64,000 nt of DNA from Proteiniphilum saccharofermentans (GCF_900095135.1 NZ_LT605205.1:1426001-1490000); one strand, 5' to 3'. Positions 45,575-55,941 are shown, counted from the first letter of the stretch. Numbers and translations are program-made. The notes: a model not told the origin generated them from the letters alone.

Positions 45575-48500
45575 ATGAGTAAGAAGAAACAGAATTTACA
45601 CCATATTATTTTGTTGTTCATTATTTTGATGATGGACAGCGGGAAACTGTTCTGTTTACCAGGCTATTCCTTTAAGCATTACAATATCAATAACGGGCTG
45701 TCTCAGAATACCGTCTTTACCATTTTTCAGGATAACCAGGGATTTATGTGGTTCGGTACAAAAGACGGTTTAAACCGTTTTGACGGTACTTCATTCAAGA
45801 TCTTTAAATTCTCTCCCGGTGGGAACCTGCGTGACAATGTGTTCCACCGTATTCTTCAGGATAAAAATGATAACCTCTGGGTAGGGACTGATGACGGGAT
45901 CTATATTTATAATCCCCGTAGTGAGGAGTTCAACCGTTTCGAAAAGACTCCGGCCGATCATGTATCGATGGATGGTGTTGTCAGCGATATCTTGTTGGAT
46001 AACGACGGTGATATGTGGATTTCCGTAGAGGAAAAGGGTGTTTTCTGTTATAATTTCAGGGCAGATACGCTTACCTATTATCCTATACCCCAGACTCCCG
46101 GAGGGATGCGGATGATAAGCCTGTGTCTTGGCAGGGATGGACATGTTTGGGCGTTCCCCTATAATCTCCCTTTCATCCGGATCGATAAGAAAACAGGAGA
46201 GGTTTCCGAGTATCATTTAAAAGATGATCCGGATTTGGTATATGATACAGGTGAAATATGGAAAGTGGTGGCAGACGAGTATAACCAATTGCTGATTGCT
46301 TCTTCTACGAAAGGTATTATAAGTGTAAATACCGTTAATATGACACATCGTATTTTATTGGATGAAGACGCATATGGTGAACCAATATTTGCCCGGTGTT
46401 TGGCGAGGATTGATCCGCAGACGATCTGGATCGGTAGTGAATCGGGATTGTATATCTATAACACTGAAACCGGAGAAGTCGGCAATCTCCGTCACAACAG
46501 GTATATCCCATACTCCTTATCCGACAATGCGATCTATTCCATTTATAAAGACCGGGAAGGAGGAATCTGGATCGGCTCGTTTTTTGGAGGAGTCGATTAC
46601 TATTCCAACCAGTATAACCAATTCGAGTTATTCTATCCTGTTGCCCAGGATAACGGTATGAAAGGTAGCCGTGTGCGTGAATTCTGCAGCGCTCCCGACG
46701 GAAAAATATGGATAGGAACGGAAGATAACGGCCTGAATTTGTTCGATCCGGTAAGGACTGAATTTTTGCCGTTACCGTCCGTCTTGCAATCGCTTTATAC
46801 GAATATTCATGCTCTGTATGCTGATGGAGATTATCTATGGATTGGTACCTTTTCGAAAGGATTGAACCGGTATAACCTGAAAACAGGAGAATTGGTTACT
46901 TACATACAGTCTGATGACCCGAACTCTATCAGCCATAACAGTACTTTTGCCATCCATAAAGACCGCCAGAATACATTGTGGATAGGCAACCTGTCCGGGT
47001 TGAATATTTATAATTATAATGAAGACAACTTTACCCGTATTGAGGAATTTCAGGGGATTTATATTCAGGATATTTTTGAAGACACAGATGGGAAGATATG
47101 GGTATCTACTTTTACTAAAGGTCTTTACCGGTATGACCCTGCTACCCGTGAGTGGGACGTTTTCCTGTATGATCCTTCCGGTGCAAGAAACACGTTATAC
47201 AATAAGTTGACAAGCGTTTTTGAGGATAGCCGGAAACGGTTGTGGGTTACCACGGAAGGCGGAGGATTTTACCGTTTTGATAAACAGACTGAAGAATTTA
47301 TTACATTCAACAGTGCCAAAGGGTTGCCAAACGACGTGGTGTATCAAATAGTAGAGGACGATAATGCCAATTTATGGCTCTCCACTAATTCAGGGCTTGT
47401 CTGTTATAATCCTTTATCGGGAACTTTCAGAAATTATACAGTGGATAATGGATTAAAAACCAATCAGTTCAATTATAAGTCGAGTTACAAGGCTTCCGAT
47501 GGAACTATCTATTTCGGTTCTACCGATGGTTTTGTGCGTTTTAATCCTTCGTCCTTTAGTGAATCCAAACTTGACGTACCCATTGTTTTTACGGAACTAT
47601 TTGTAAAAAATGAACGGGCAAGTCCTGCGGACGAACGATCCCTATTAAAGGAAAGTATCCTCTATACCGATGAATTGATCTTACCTTACAGTAAAAATTC
47701 GTTCAGATTGGAATATGCTGTACTCAACTATTCCAATTTGAATTCAAATTATATTGTATACAGGCTCGAAGGGTTTGATAAAGAGTGGATCAATGCGAAA
47801 GATAAGCAGGATATTGTATATTCCAATCTGATGCCGGGAAAATACAGGTTGACAGTCAAATTGAATGGAGATGAAGAAAATGAAAATGCAGGGAATATAA
47901 AGACGCTTGCCATTCAGATACGTCCGCCGTTCTGGTTAAGTGGTTGGGCTTATTTGATTTATTTCTTGCTGCTTACATTCTCAATTATACTATTATTCCG
48001 TGTTTTGAATATGCGTGAACAACGCGTTCAACGACGTAGAATGAGAATATTTGAGCAGGAAAAGGAACGGGAACTATACCGGTCGAAGATCGATTTTTTC
48101 ACCAATGTGGCGCATGAGATCCGTACACCTCTATCATTGATCAAAGCGCCTCTCGATCATGTGATCATGACTGGACAGGTATCCGATAATGTAAAGGAGA
48201 ACCTGCAGATCATGAGCAAGAATACCGATAGGCTGCTCAACCTGACCAATCAGTTATTAGATTTTCGGAAGACCGAATCGGATGCCTATTTAATGAATCT
48301 GCACAGGCAGAATGCTTCGGAACTGATCAGGGAGACATTTCTGCGTTTCACCCCTCTGGCAAGGCAACGTAATTTGACCTTTGAACTTGATCTGCCAGAT
48401 AATGATATTTTTGTGCTGCTTGATAAAGAAGCTTTCCTGAAGATAGTCAGCAATTTATTGAATAATGCCATTAAGTATTGCGATAGTTGTGTACGAGTGA

Positions 48501-49582
48501 AGGCATATATTTCAACCGATGAAGAGAACATCACGTTTCACCTGCTTACAGAAAACGACGGAGAAAAAATTCCTGATGAATACAGGGAGGAGATCTTCAA
48601 ACCTTTTGTGCATCTCGATAAAGAGAACGATGGTAAAACTGCAGGTACTGGTATCGGGTTGGCGCTTTCCAAATCTTTGGCTGAACTACATAAAGGAAGT
48701 CTGGTTTTGGAGAATGAGGATGAATGGATCCTTTTTCACCTTACACTGCCGGTTGGTGAGACCGATAAAGCTGTATCCGAAACAGAAAGAGAATTGGGAA
48801 AAAGGGAGCCGGATACAAATGTTAAAAAAAAGGTAGCGGCTTATACCATACTTTTGGTCGACGATGATGTGGAATTGTTGCGGTTTGAAGAAAAGTTTCT
48901 ATCGTCACATTATCATATAAAGACGGCAGAAAACGGGATGCAGGCACTGGAAATACTCCGTGAGGAAAATGTGAGTCTTATTGTGAGTGATATTATGATG
49001 CCGGAAATGGATGGTCTGGAACTGACCAAAAGGGTGAAACTCGATATTGAATTCAGCCATATACCGGTGATACTGCTCACGGCAAAAGTAAATGTAGAAT
49101 CTAAAGTACAGGGATTTGAGACGGGTGCCGATGCCTATATTGACAAACCCTTTTCTTTAGAAGTGCTGATGGCGCAGATCGCTAATCTGCTGCAGAACCG
49201 GGAAAAGCTACGCGAAACATTTCTGAAAAATCCGTTTATCGGTGCCAACAGCATAGTACGCACCAAATCGGATGAAGAGTTTATTAAGAAATTACATGCT
49301 ATCGTACATGAAAATCTCGACAATTCCGAATTCATTGTGGAAGATATATCGGAGCAGTTCAATATGAGCCGTGCCAGTTTTTACCGAAAAATAAAAGGTG
49401 TGCTGGATCTCACTCCCAACGAGTATATCAGGGTAGAACGTCTGAAAAAAGCAGCACAGTTGCTCAAGGAAAAAGTTTACAAAGTAAATGAGATCTGTTA
49501 TATGGTTGGATTTAATTCACCTTCTTACTTCACCAAGTGTTTTCAACAGCAATTTGGGGTTTTACCCAAAGATTTTGAATAA
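45575..49582 (+). CDS. Hybrid two-component system sensor/regulator (HTCS)
   Basis: One-protein glycan sensor and transcription activator, 1335 residues starting MSKKKQNLHH (a GTG 21 nt upstream is in frame). After a signal/anchor segment there are Reg_prop propeller repeats (QGFMWFGTKDGLNRFDG, NDNLWVGTDDGIYIYNP and many more) making two periplasmic propellers, then a Y_Y_Y domain. A transmembrane helix (~790-812) leads to HisKA with NVAHEIRTPLSLIK (histidine ~847) and HATPase (NNAIKYC, GTGIGLALSKSL). A receiver has its aspartate in VSDIMMPEMDG (~1139), and an AraC-type helix-turn-helix ends the protein (FNMSRASFYRKIKGVLDLTPNEY). All key residues are present. It probably senses a breakdown product and activates susCD. 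Confidence 0.95.
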   Translation: MSKKKQNLHHIILLFIILMMDSGKLFCLPGYSFKHYNINNGLSQNTVFTIFQDNQGFMWFGTKDGLNRFDGTSFKIFKFSPGGNLRDNVFHRILQDKNDNLWVGTDDGIYIYNPRSEEFNRFEKTPADHVSMDGVVSDILLDNDGDMWISVEEKGVFCYNFRADTLTYYPIPQTPGGMRMISLCLGRDGHVWAFPYNLPFIRIDKKTGEVSEYHLKDDPDLVYDTGEIWKVVADEYNQLLIASSTKGIISVNTVNMTHRILLDEDAYGEPIFARCLARIDPQTIWIGSESGLYIYNTETGEVGNLRHNRYIPYSLSDNAIYSIYKDREGGIWIGSFFGGVDYYSNQYNQFELFYPVAQDNGMKGSRVREFCSAPDGKIWIGTEDNGLNLFDPVRTEFLPLPSVLQSLYTNIHALYADGDYLWIGTFSKGLNRYNLKTGELVTYIQSDDPNSISHNSTFAIHKDRQNTLWIGNLSGLNIYNYNEDNFTRIEEFQGIYIQDIFEDTDGKIWVSTFTKGLYRYDPATREWDVFLYDPSGARNTLYNKLTSVFEDSRKRLWVTTEGGGFYRFDKQTEEFITFNSAKGLPNDVVYQIVEDDNANLWLSTNSGLVCYNPLSGTFRNYTVDNGLKTNQFNYKSSYKASDGTIYFGSTDGFVRFNPSSFSESKLDVPIVFTELFVKNERASPADERSLLKESILYTDELILPYSKNSFRLEYAVLNYSNLNSNYIVYRLEGFDKEWINAKDKQDIVYSNLMPGKYRLTVKLNGDEENENAGNIKTLAIQIRPPFWLSGWAYLIYFLLLTFSIILLFRVLNMREQRVQRRRMRIFEQEKERELYRSKIDFFTNVAHEIRTPLSLIKAPLDHVIMTGQVSDNVKENLQIMSKNTDRLLNLTNQLLDFRKTESDAYLMNLHRQNASELIRETFLRFTPLARQRNLTFELDLPDNDIFVLLDKEAFLKIVSNLLNNAIKYCDSCVRVKAYISTDEENITFHLLTENDGEKIPDEYREEIFKPFVHLDKENDGKTAGTGIGLALSKSLAELHKGSLVLENEDEWILFHLTLPVGETDKAVSETERELGKREPDTNVKKKVAAYTILLVDDDVELLRFEEKFLSSHYHIKTAENGMQALEILREENVSLIVSDIMMPEMDGLELTKRVKLDIEFSHIPVILLTAKVNVESKVQGFETGADAYIDKPFSLEVLMAQIANLLQNREKLRETFLKNPFIGANSIVRTKSDEEFIKKLHAIVHENLDNSEFIVEDISEQFNMSRASFYRKIKGVLDLTPNEYIRVERLKKAAQLLKEKVYKVNEICYMVGFNSPSYFTKCFQQQFGVLPKDFE

Positions 49583-49699
49583 AAGAAGTCAGAATGAGAT
49601 TGTATTTGTATTTTTTGACCAGATTGTACTTTTTTGTTTATTTATAAACATCTATTTTCGTAAACTCGAAATTGTAATTTTATTTAAAATAATATCAAC

Positions 49700-49760
49700 A
49701 TGAAACGAGCAGGAACATTATTACACTAAAGATAATGATTAAATGCGAGTTCCATATGAC
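49700..49760 (+). repeat. Copy A of a ~60-nt dispersed intergenic element
   Basis: Begins ATGAAACGAGCAGGAAC and ends TGCGAGTTCCATATGAC, just upstream of the GH2 gene. It parallels 10571-10632 (minus strand) along its whole length and 53756-53800 over the first part. Confidence 0.75.
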
Positions 49761-49787
49761 TTTAATGTTAATAATGAATATTGTCTT

Positions 49788-51599
49788 ATGAAATCGAAAC
49801 TAGTTTTATTTGTTTTACTTGTAGCAACTTTTACTGTCTCAGCCCAGTGGCAACCGGCTGGAGACAAGATTAAAACCCGGTGGGCAACGCAAATCGATGT
49901 GAATAATGTGTTACCCGAGTATCCAAGACCCATTATGGAACGCGGTGAATGGCAGAATCTTAACGGGTTGTGGAATTATGCCATCCTTCCGGTTGGAAAA
50001 CAAAAACCGGCTAATTTCGACGGCCAGATCCTGGTGCCGTTTGCCGTAGAATCAAGCCTCTCGGGAGTACAAAAAAGGGTGGGCAGCGACAATGAACTAT
50101 GGTATCAGCGTGAGTTTACCGTACCGTCTAAATGGAGAAACAATAAGATACTCCTTCATTTTGGGGCGGTGGACTGGAAAGCGGATGTATGGGTGAACGG
50201 TGTGAAAGTAGGACAACATACCGGTGGATATACCCCTTTCTCTTTCGATATTACTCCCGCACTTGTCAATGGCAATAACACACTCGTTGTAAAAGTGTGG
50301 GATTCCACTGACGAGGGGTACCAACCACGCGGAAAACAAGTGAATAAACCGGAAGGTATCTGGTATACCCCGGTAACCGGGATCTGGCAGACAGTGTGGT
50401 TGGAGCCGGTGCCTGAAACACATATCGAAAATATCAGGATTACGCCTGATGTAGATAAAAATATATTAGCAGTCCAGGCTATCACTAATGTGTGCACTTC
50501 TGCTGCTAAGATAGAGGTGAAAGTAAAGGAAGGTTCCCGTGTAGTCGCGACGGGACAGGCCATCAATAACCTGCCGGTGGAGATCACGATGCCGGAAAAT
50601 GTAAAACTCTGGTCGCCTGACAGTCCGCATCTCTACGACCTGGAAATTACCCTTTGGGATGGTAATAAGCAACTCGATAAAGTGGCAAGTTATGCCGCTA
50701 TGCGTAAATATTCCATGAAACGCGATGATAAGGGAATTGTACGTTTACAACTCAATAACAAAGATCTTTTCCATTTCGGCCCCCTCGACCAGGGATGGTG
50801 GCCCGACGGACTTTATACTGCACCTTCCGATGAGGCTTTGGAATACGATGTGGTGAAAACCAAGGAACTTGGCTTCAATATGATCCGTAAGCATGTGAAA
50901 GTAGAGCCGGCACGGTGGTATACACACTGCGACCGTCACGGCATAATTGTATGGCAGGATATGCCTAATGGTGACAGGAGCCCTGAATGGCAGATGCGAA
51001 AGTATTTCGACGGTGTGGAAAGGGTGCGTTCCGCCGAGTCGGAAGCTAATTTCCGTAAAGAATGGAAAGAGATTATGGATTATCTCTATTCTTACCCGTC
51101 GATAGGTGTGTGGGTGCCCTTTAATGAAGCGTGGGGGCAATTCAAAACCCGGGAGATTACCGAATGGACCAAACAATATGATCCCTCCCGCCTGGTGAAT
51201 CCGGCCAGCGGTGGTAACCATTATCCCGTAGGAGATATGCTCGACCTGCACCAATATCCTGCTCCCCAACTTTATCTGTACGATGCCCAGCGTGCTACCG
51301 TGCTTGGTGAATATGGCGGAATCGGATGGGCTAACAAGGAACATCTCTGGGAACCCGATCGTAACTGGGGTTATGTGCAGTTCAATAGTTCCAAAGAGGT
51401 GACCGATGAGTATATCAAATATGCCGAGCAACTGAAACAACTGATCCGTCAGGGATTCTCCGCCGCTGTTTATACCCAGACTACCGATGTCGAAGTCGAA
51501 GTAAACGGATTATTGACTTATGACAGGAAACTGGTGAAAGTAGATGAGGATAGAGTGAGAAAAGTGAATCAGGAGATATGCAATATATTAAGCAAATAA
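49788..51599 (+). CDS. GH2-family glycoside hydrolase
   Basis: Secreted enzyme of 603 residues starting MKSKLVLFVLLVATFTVSAQ; the longer in-frame start lies in the dispersed element upstream. N-terminal jelly-roll (PRPIMERGEWQNLNGLWNYAI, VLVPFAVESSLSG-type region, WVNGVKVGQHTGGYTPFSFDIT). An Ig-like domain follows, then a TIM barrel with acid/base glutamate in WVPFNEAWGQ (~447) and likely nucleophile in LGEYGGIGW (~508). It is short for GH2 because extra C-terminal domains are absent. Activity (galactosidase, glucuronidase, arabinopyranosidase) is not decided. The next gene begins inside its last codons. Confidence 0.9.
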   Translation: MKSKLVLFVLLVATFTVSAQWQPAGDKIKTRWATQIDVNNVLPEYPRPIMERGEWQNLNGLWNYAILPVGKQKPANFDGQILVPFAVESSLSGVQKRVGSDNELWYQREFTVPSKWRNNKILLHFGAVDWKADVWVNGVKVGQHTGGYTPFSFDITPALVNGNNTLVVKVWDSTDEGYQPRGKQVNKPEGIWYTPVTGIWQTVWLEPVPETHIENIRITPDVDKNILAVQAITNVCTSAAKIEVKVKEGSRVVATGQAINNLPVEITMPENVKLWSPDSPHLYDLEITLWDGNKQLDKVASYAAMRKYSMKRDDKGIVRLQLNNKDLFHFGPLDQGWWPDGLYTAPSDEALEYDVVKTKELGFNMIRKHVKVEPARWYTHCDRHGIIVWQDMPNGDRSPEWQMRKYFDGVERVRSAESEANFRKEWKEIMDYLYSYPSIGVWVPFNEAWGQFKTREITEWTKQYDPSRLVNPASGGNHYPVGDMLDLHQYPAPQLYLYDAQRATVLGEYGGIGWANKEHLWEPDRNWGYVQFNSSKEVTDEYIKYAEQLKQLIRQGFSAAVYTQTTDVEVEVNGLLTYDRKLVKVDEDRVRKVNQEICNILSK

Positions 51600-52732
51600 T
51601 TCTATTTCTGTTCCTGTTTTTCACTTTCATTACTTGTCAAAGTGAGGAAAATCAGGGAAGTGAAGATTATTTCATTGAATGGGAAAAGAATACCCTCATC
51701 TGCATTGCAGATGAGGGTGGCTATCCCCGTCTGCGGAGGTTAAAGGATAACTCTCTTATCGTGGTGTATGAGAACAGGAGAGGTGATCTGATGGTGAAAA
51801 AAAGTACCGATGAAGGTATAACCTGGGGTGAACCGGTGATGGCATACGAAGCATTTAATTATACGGATGAACAAACAGGTGAAAGAACAAGAGTGAATAT
51901 AGCCAATCCTGAAATGATCCAACTTGACAATGGCGACATCCTTCTTGCCTCAAACCTGCGTCCACGGGATGAAGGTGTTTTCCCTTTTTCTATCGCATTG
52001 AAAAGGAGTAGGGATAATGGTGCTACATGGACGGAGGCGGATATTCTTTACCGGGCCGGAACTTATTTCAGGGACGGATGTTGGGAGCCTTCTTTCCTCA
52101 TGTTACCCAACGGCACATTACATCTTTATTTCGCCAATGAATCGCCTTATCGTGATTCCGATGAGCAAGAGATCTCTATGCTCTATTCCACTGATGACGG
52201 TGCTTCATGGTCGGAAGCACATACCACAGTCTCTTTCCGGAAAGGGAAACGGGATGGAATGCCTGTGGCAGTACATGATGGCAGTAAAATATATGTGGCT
52301 ATTGAAGACAACTTGTCAAAGCAGTTTAAACCCTGGCTGGTACAGAGCCCGATTGAACAGGCCTGGGCAAACCCTGTTCTGGAAGATTCACCCTACCGTT
52401 ATTCGGCTTTGAGAGACCCACTGGGTAGTGAGGTGTATGCCGGAGCTCCTTATCTGGTACTTACCGACAAAGGGGTCTATGTGCTCTCTTACCAGACTAC
52501 GGGAAACAGGTCTTCCGATTGGGAACTGTCTACCATGGAAGTTGTGGTGAGCGATAATCCTTCTGGTTTCAGGAATCCTTCACGGCCTTTTGATGTACCA
52601 TTGTCGAAAGAAGCAAAATGGAATTCATTATATGATTTAGGGGATAATACCATTGCTGCTCTGGCTTCTACAAACTTTAATTCCGACAAGATCGGTGTAT
52701 GGATGATCAAAGGGAAAATTATTAAAAAATAA
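51578..52732 (+). CDS. Sialidase-fold (BNR) lipoprotein, possible exo-glycosidase
   Basis: 384 residues, lipobox TFITC (cysteine 20), starting 22 nt inside the GH2 gene, so translation is probably coupled. Asp-box repeats STDEGITWGEPV, SRDNGATWTEAD and STDDGASWSEAH mark a six-bladed sialidase-type propeller. EPSFLMLPNGTLHLYFANE and RDGMPVAVHDGSKIYVAIED are conserved in such enzymes. It could be a GH33 or GH93 (exo-arabinanase) relative; a GH43-rich locus favours the latter, but I see no decisive motif. Confidence 0.8.
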   Translation: MQYIKQIILFLFLFFTFITCQSEENQGSEDYFIEWEKNTLICIADEGGYPRLRRLKDNSLIVVYENRRGDLMVKKSTDEGITWGEPVMAYEAFNYTDEQTGERTRVNIANPEMIQLDNGDILLASNLRPRDEGVFPFSIALKRSRDNGATWTEADILYRAGTYFRDGCWEPSFLMLPNGTLHLYFANESPYRDSDEQEISMLYSTDDGASWSEAHTTVSFRKGKRDGMPVAVHDGSKIYVAIEDNLSKQFKPWLVQSPIEQAWANPVLEDSPYRYSALRDPLGSEVYAGAPYLVLTDKGVYVLSYQTTGNRSSDWELSTMEVVVSDNPSGFRNPSRPFDVPLSKEAKWNSLYDLGDNTIAALASTNFNSDKIGVWMIKGKIIKK

Positions 52733-52735
52733 AGA

Positions 52736-53743
52736 ATGATCCGCTTAGTTACATTTCTTTTTCTAATCACCGTGTTTACTTCTTGTAAAAGTGCTGAACC
52801 GGTAGATAATAAGCCAGTTAATGATAAAGAGAATATTTATAAAAATCCTGTAGTTAATTACAGTCTTCCTGATCCCACCATTATACGGGCAGATGACGGT
52901 TATTTCTATCTCTTTGCAACAGAAGATACCAGGAATATGCCTATTCACCGTTCTGAAGATCTGGTCAACTGGGAAATGACAGGTACCGCATTTACCAATG
53001 CAACCCGCCCTACGTTTGAACCCAATGGCGGATTGTGGGCACCCGATATCAATTTCATCGACGGAAAGTATGTGCTGTACTATTCCATGTCGGTCTGGGG
53101 TGGTGAATGGACCTGCGGCATCGGTGTTGCGACAGCGGATAAGCCCGAAGGACCTTATACCGATCACGGTAAGCTTTTCCGCAGCAACGAGATCAATGTG
53201 CAAAACTCTATCGATCCTTTTTATATCGAAGAGGAAGGGAAGAAATACCTGTTCTGGGGAAGCTTCCGCGGCATTTATGCCATTGAACTTTCGGATGATG
53301 GCCTTTCCCTGAAGCCGGGAGCAGAAAAACAACAGGTGGCCGGGACAGCATACGAAGGAGTGTATATACACAAACGGAACGGTTACTATTATATGTTTGC
53401 TTCCATCGGATCCTGCTGTGAAGGACTGAACAGTACCTATACTACTGTAGCAGGTCGTTCCGATAATCTTTTCGGCCCTTATCTTGACAAGCAGGGCAGG
53501 TCGATGATGGATAATCATCATGAAATAATTATTCAAAAAAATCAGAAATTTGTGGGTACAGGGCATAACTCGGAGATTGTGCAGGACTCAAAAGGTCAGG
53601 ACTGGATCTTCTATCACGCTGTATCTGTAGATAATCCCAAAGGACGTGTGCTGGTAATGGATCAGGTGCGTTGGGAAAACGACTGGCCTTATATCGAAGG
53701 GGGCAGCCCCTCTTTTGAAGCCGAAAAACCCATATTTAAATAA
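52736..53743 (+). CDS. GH43-family lipoprotein, arabinanase-like
   Basis: 335 residues, lipobox VFTSC (cysteine 17), 3 nt after the preceding gene. GH43 triad: LPDPTIIRADDGYFYLFAT (base), NSIDPFYIEEEGKKYLFWG (modulator) and AYEGVYIHKRNGYYYMFAS (acid). GLWAPDINFIDGKYVLYYS and TGHNSEIVQDSKGQDWIFYHA are typical of endo- and exo-arabinanase-type GH43 proteins. It forms a tight three-gene unit with GH2 and the sialidase-fold gene. Confidence 0.9.
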   Translation: MIRLVTFLFLITVFTSCKSAEPVDNKPVNDKENIYKNPVVNYSLPDPTIIRADDGYFYLFATEDTRNMPIHRSEDLVNWEMTGTAFTNATRPTFEPNGGLWAPDINFIDGKYVLYYSMSVWGGEWTCGIGVATADKPEGPYTDHGKLFRSNEINVQNSIDPFYIEEEGKKYLFWGSFRGIYAIELSDDGLSLKPGAEKQQVAGTAYEGVYIHKRNGYYYMFASIGSCCEGLNSTYTTVAGRSDNLFGPYLDKQGRSMMDNHHEIIIQKNQKFVGTGHNSEIVQDSKGQDWIFYHAVSVDNPKGRVLVMDQVRWENDWPYIEGGSPSFEAEKPIFK

Positions 53744-53755
53744 GATAAATTTTGT

Positions 53756-53850
53756 ATGAAACGAGCATGATAACCGTTATCACATAAGTGCATGATTAAA
53801 TTGTCTTGGTTCTTGTGTCTTGGTTCTTGTATCTAAATTTTAATCGTATG
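53756..53850 (+). repeat. Copy C of the dispersed element plus word repeats
   Basis: ATGAAACGAGCATGAT through CATGATTAAA (53756-53800) matches the first part of copies A and B. Two TCTTGGTTCTTG units follow (53803-53832), then TTTTAATCGTATG, the same 13 nt that ends at the cobA start codon. Confidence 0.7.
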
Positions 53851-55878
53851 CAAATCAAAAAAATCACTTTATACTCTATCGCTATTTTGTGCCTGCTGAA
53901 TGTGGAATACATAATTGCTCAGGTTCCTGCAATCAACATAGATGCTTCAATAGCGTTAAAAATACCCGGTAACAATGCCGTACACTATCCATTGAAAGGA
54001 GCAACGGGAGAGGAGCAGTCAGTTCAATTAAAAGCGGATAAGGATATTCCGGTTGCCATTACACGGACAGTGGAAGAAAATAGGATAGAAGTGGTGATCT
54101 CAGCCAAAGAAGATATCTATTTTAATTTCAAACAGCGGATCAATACCACTTACTCTCATGATGATTGTCAATTCTATATGCCCGGTTTCTGGTATCGCCG
54201 TAATCTGCGTTCACCCAAAGAAGCGCCTTCTTTTCATACATCCGATAGCTGGACGGTACGTGAAGACCGGTTGAGTGTGCCGATGACCGCTGTTTTCAAT
54301 GAAAGGACAGGGGAGTATCTTTCAGTTATGCGGATGGACGATTTTAAGGAAGAAGCGCTTACAACACATAAAGAAGGAGAAGTGATCGTTTCCGGTAAAA
54401 CATCGATCGGTTACACCGGATTTGAAAATGTGAACAGTGATGCCAATATCTCTTTCGGTTTTCCCTATTATGAAACACCGAAGACATATATCCGGAAACT
54501 TACGTTGGCACCGTCGGTAGAAGCATTCCAATATCTTGAAAAAGGAGAATCGATCAAACTGACATGGCTCCTGCAATCGGGTAAAGTTTCTGATTTTTCG
54601 GGACTTATCCGTCAATTATGGGAATACAGTTACGATACCTGGCGTCCAGAACCAGTGGATATCCCTTTCAGCGATGATTTCGTAAAAGAAACCCTTACCG
54701 GATTTTTTACCCGGAGCTTTGTGAGCGACCATCCCCTGAAATTCAATTCGGGAGAAGGAATGGTAGTTGCTACCTGCGAGAGCCTCGGACGTGCTGAGAT
54801 AGGCTTTGTCGGTAGAGTCCTGCTCAATGCATTCAATGCATTGGAATACGGACAGCAGAATAATCGAGCTGAATTGGTATCCAATAGTTATTCTGTTTTC
54901 GATAGTTATCTGAATCATGGTTTTACACCCAACGGGCTTTTCCGTGAATTTGTGAACTTTGATGATGACAGGGCGAAACCCAATACACTTACGCTTAGTA
55001 TTCGCCGTCAATCCGAAGGCTTATATGCTATGTTCCATTTCCTTCAGTATGAAAAAGAAAACGGCCAAAAACATCCGGAATGGGAGAGTAAAATGAAATC
55101 TCTATTGGAGAAAATCCTGCTTCTGCAAAATGCAGACGGAAGTTTTCCACGTAAGTTTAATGACGACCTGACTATCGAAGACGGAAGCGGTGGTAGTACG
55201 CCTTCGGTAACGGTACCATTGGTAATGGCTTATAAGTATTTTAACGACAAAAAATACCTGAATGCCGCTAAAAAAACAGCTGATTACCTGGAGAAGGAAA
55301 TTATTTCCAAAGCCGACTATTTTTCCTCTACCTTGGATGCTAACTGCGAAGATAAAGAGGCCTCTTTGTATGCTGCAACGGCAATGTACTATCTGGCACT
55401 GATTTCCAAAGGGAATGAACAACAGCGCTATTCCGATCTCTCTCTTAAAGCATCCTACTTTGCTCTTTCCTGGTATTACATGTGGGATGTGCCGTTTGCC
55501 CGGGGGCAGATGATAGGTGACATCGGCCTGAAAACCAGGGGATGGGGGAATGTATCGGTAGAGAACAACCATATCGATGTGTTTATCTTCGAGTTCGGTT
55601 CAGTGCTGAACTGGCTATCTAAACGATATGATGAACCTCGTTTTGACGATTTTGTCAAAGTCATCTCTTCATCGATGCGTCAGCTGTTGCCGTTTGAAAA
55701 CCATATGTGCGGTGTAGCAAAAACAGGATATTATCCCGAAGTGGTGCAGCACACCAATTGGGATTACGGACGCAATGGAAAAGGATTTTATAATGATATT
55801 TTTGCTCCGGGATGGACAGTGGCATCGCTATGGGAACTGCTATCTCCCGGCAGAGCTGAAAATTTTTTATCGAAGTAA
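53848..55878 (+). CDS. Secreted protein of unassigned family, probable (alpha/alpha)-barrel glycosidase
   Basis: 676 residues from MQIKKITLYSIAILCLLN (signal peptide ending near IIAQ); a longer start would lie in the repeat region. The first ~240 residues look beta-rich (EVVISAKEDIYFNFKQRINT, FWYRRNLRSPKEAPSF). The rest is helical with QNADGSFPRKFN, KTADYLEKEII, LYAATAMYYLALISKG and GMWGNVSVENNHIDVF-like segments, the rhythm of a six-hairpin toroid as in many glycosidases and lyases. I do not recognise the family. Its place among GH43/GH2 genes suggests a role in the same glycan's breakdown, and conserved acidic residues are too scattered to name a catalytic pair. Confidence 0.82.
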   Translation: MQIKKITLYSIAILCLLNVEYIIAQVPAINIDASIALKIPGNNAVHYPLKGATGEEQSVQLKADKDIPVAITRTVEENRIEVVISAKEDIYFNFKQRINTTYSHDDCQFYMPGFWYRRNLRSPKEAPSFHTSDSWTVREDRLSVPMTAVFNERTGEYLSVMRMDDFKEEALTTHKEGEVIVSGKTSIGYTGFENVNSDANISFGFPYYETPKTYIRKLTLAPSVEAFQYLEKGESIKLTWLLQSGKVSDFSGLIRQLWEYSYDTWRPEPVDIPFSDDFVKETLTGFFTRSFVSDHPLKFNSGEGMVVATCESLGRAEIGFVGRVLLNAFNALEYGQQNNRAELVSNSYSVFDSYLNHGFTPNGLFREFVNFDDDRAKPNTLTLSIRRQSEGLYAMFHFLQYEKENGQKHPEWESKMKSLLEKILLLQNADGSFPRKFNDDLTIEDGSGGSTPSVTVPLVMAYKYFNDKKYLNAAKKTADYLEKEIISKADYFSSTLDANCEDKEASLYAATAMYYLALISKGNEQQRYSDLSLKASYFALSWYYMWDVPFARGQMIGDIGLKTRGWGNVSVENNHIDVFIFEFGSVLNWLSKRYDEPRFDDFVKVISSSMRQLLPFENHMCGVAKTGYYPEVVQHTNWDYGRNGKGFYNDIFAPGWTVASLWELLSPGRAENFLSK

Positions 55879-55904
55879 ATCATAGGTACATAAATAAAAT
55901 CATG

Positions 55905-55912
55905 TAAATTTG
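55905..55912 (+). promoter_or_regulatory. -7 box of the epimerase gene
   Basis: TAAATTTG, 29 nt before the ATG at 55942. No clear -33 box. Confidence 0.45.
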
Positions 55913-55941
55913 CGAAAGAATTTATTAAATATAAAGGAAAA

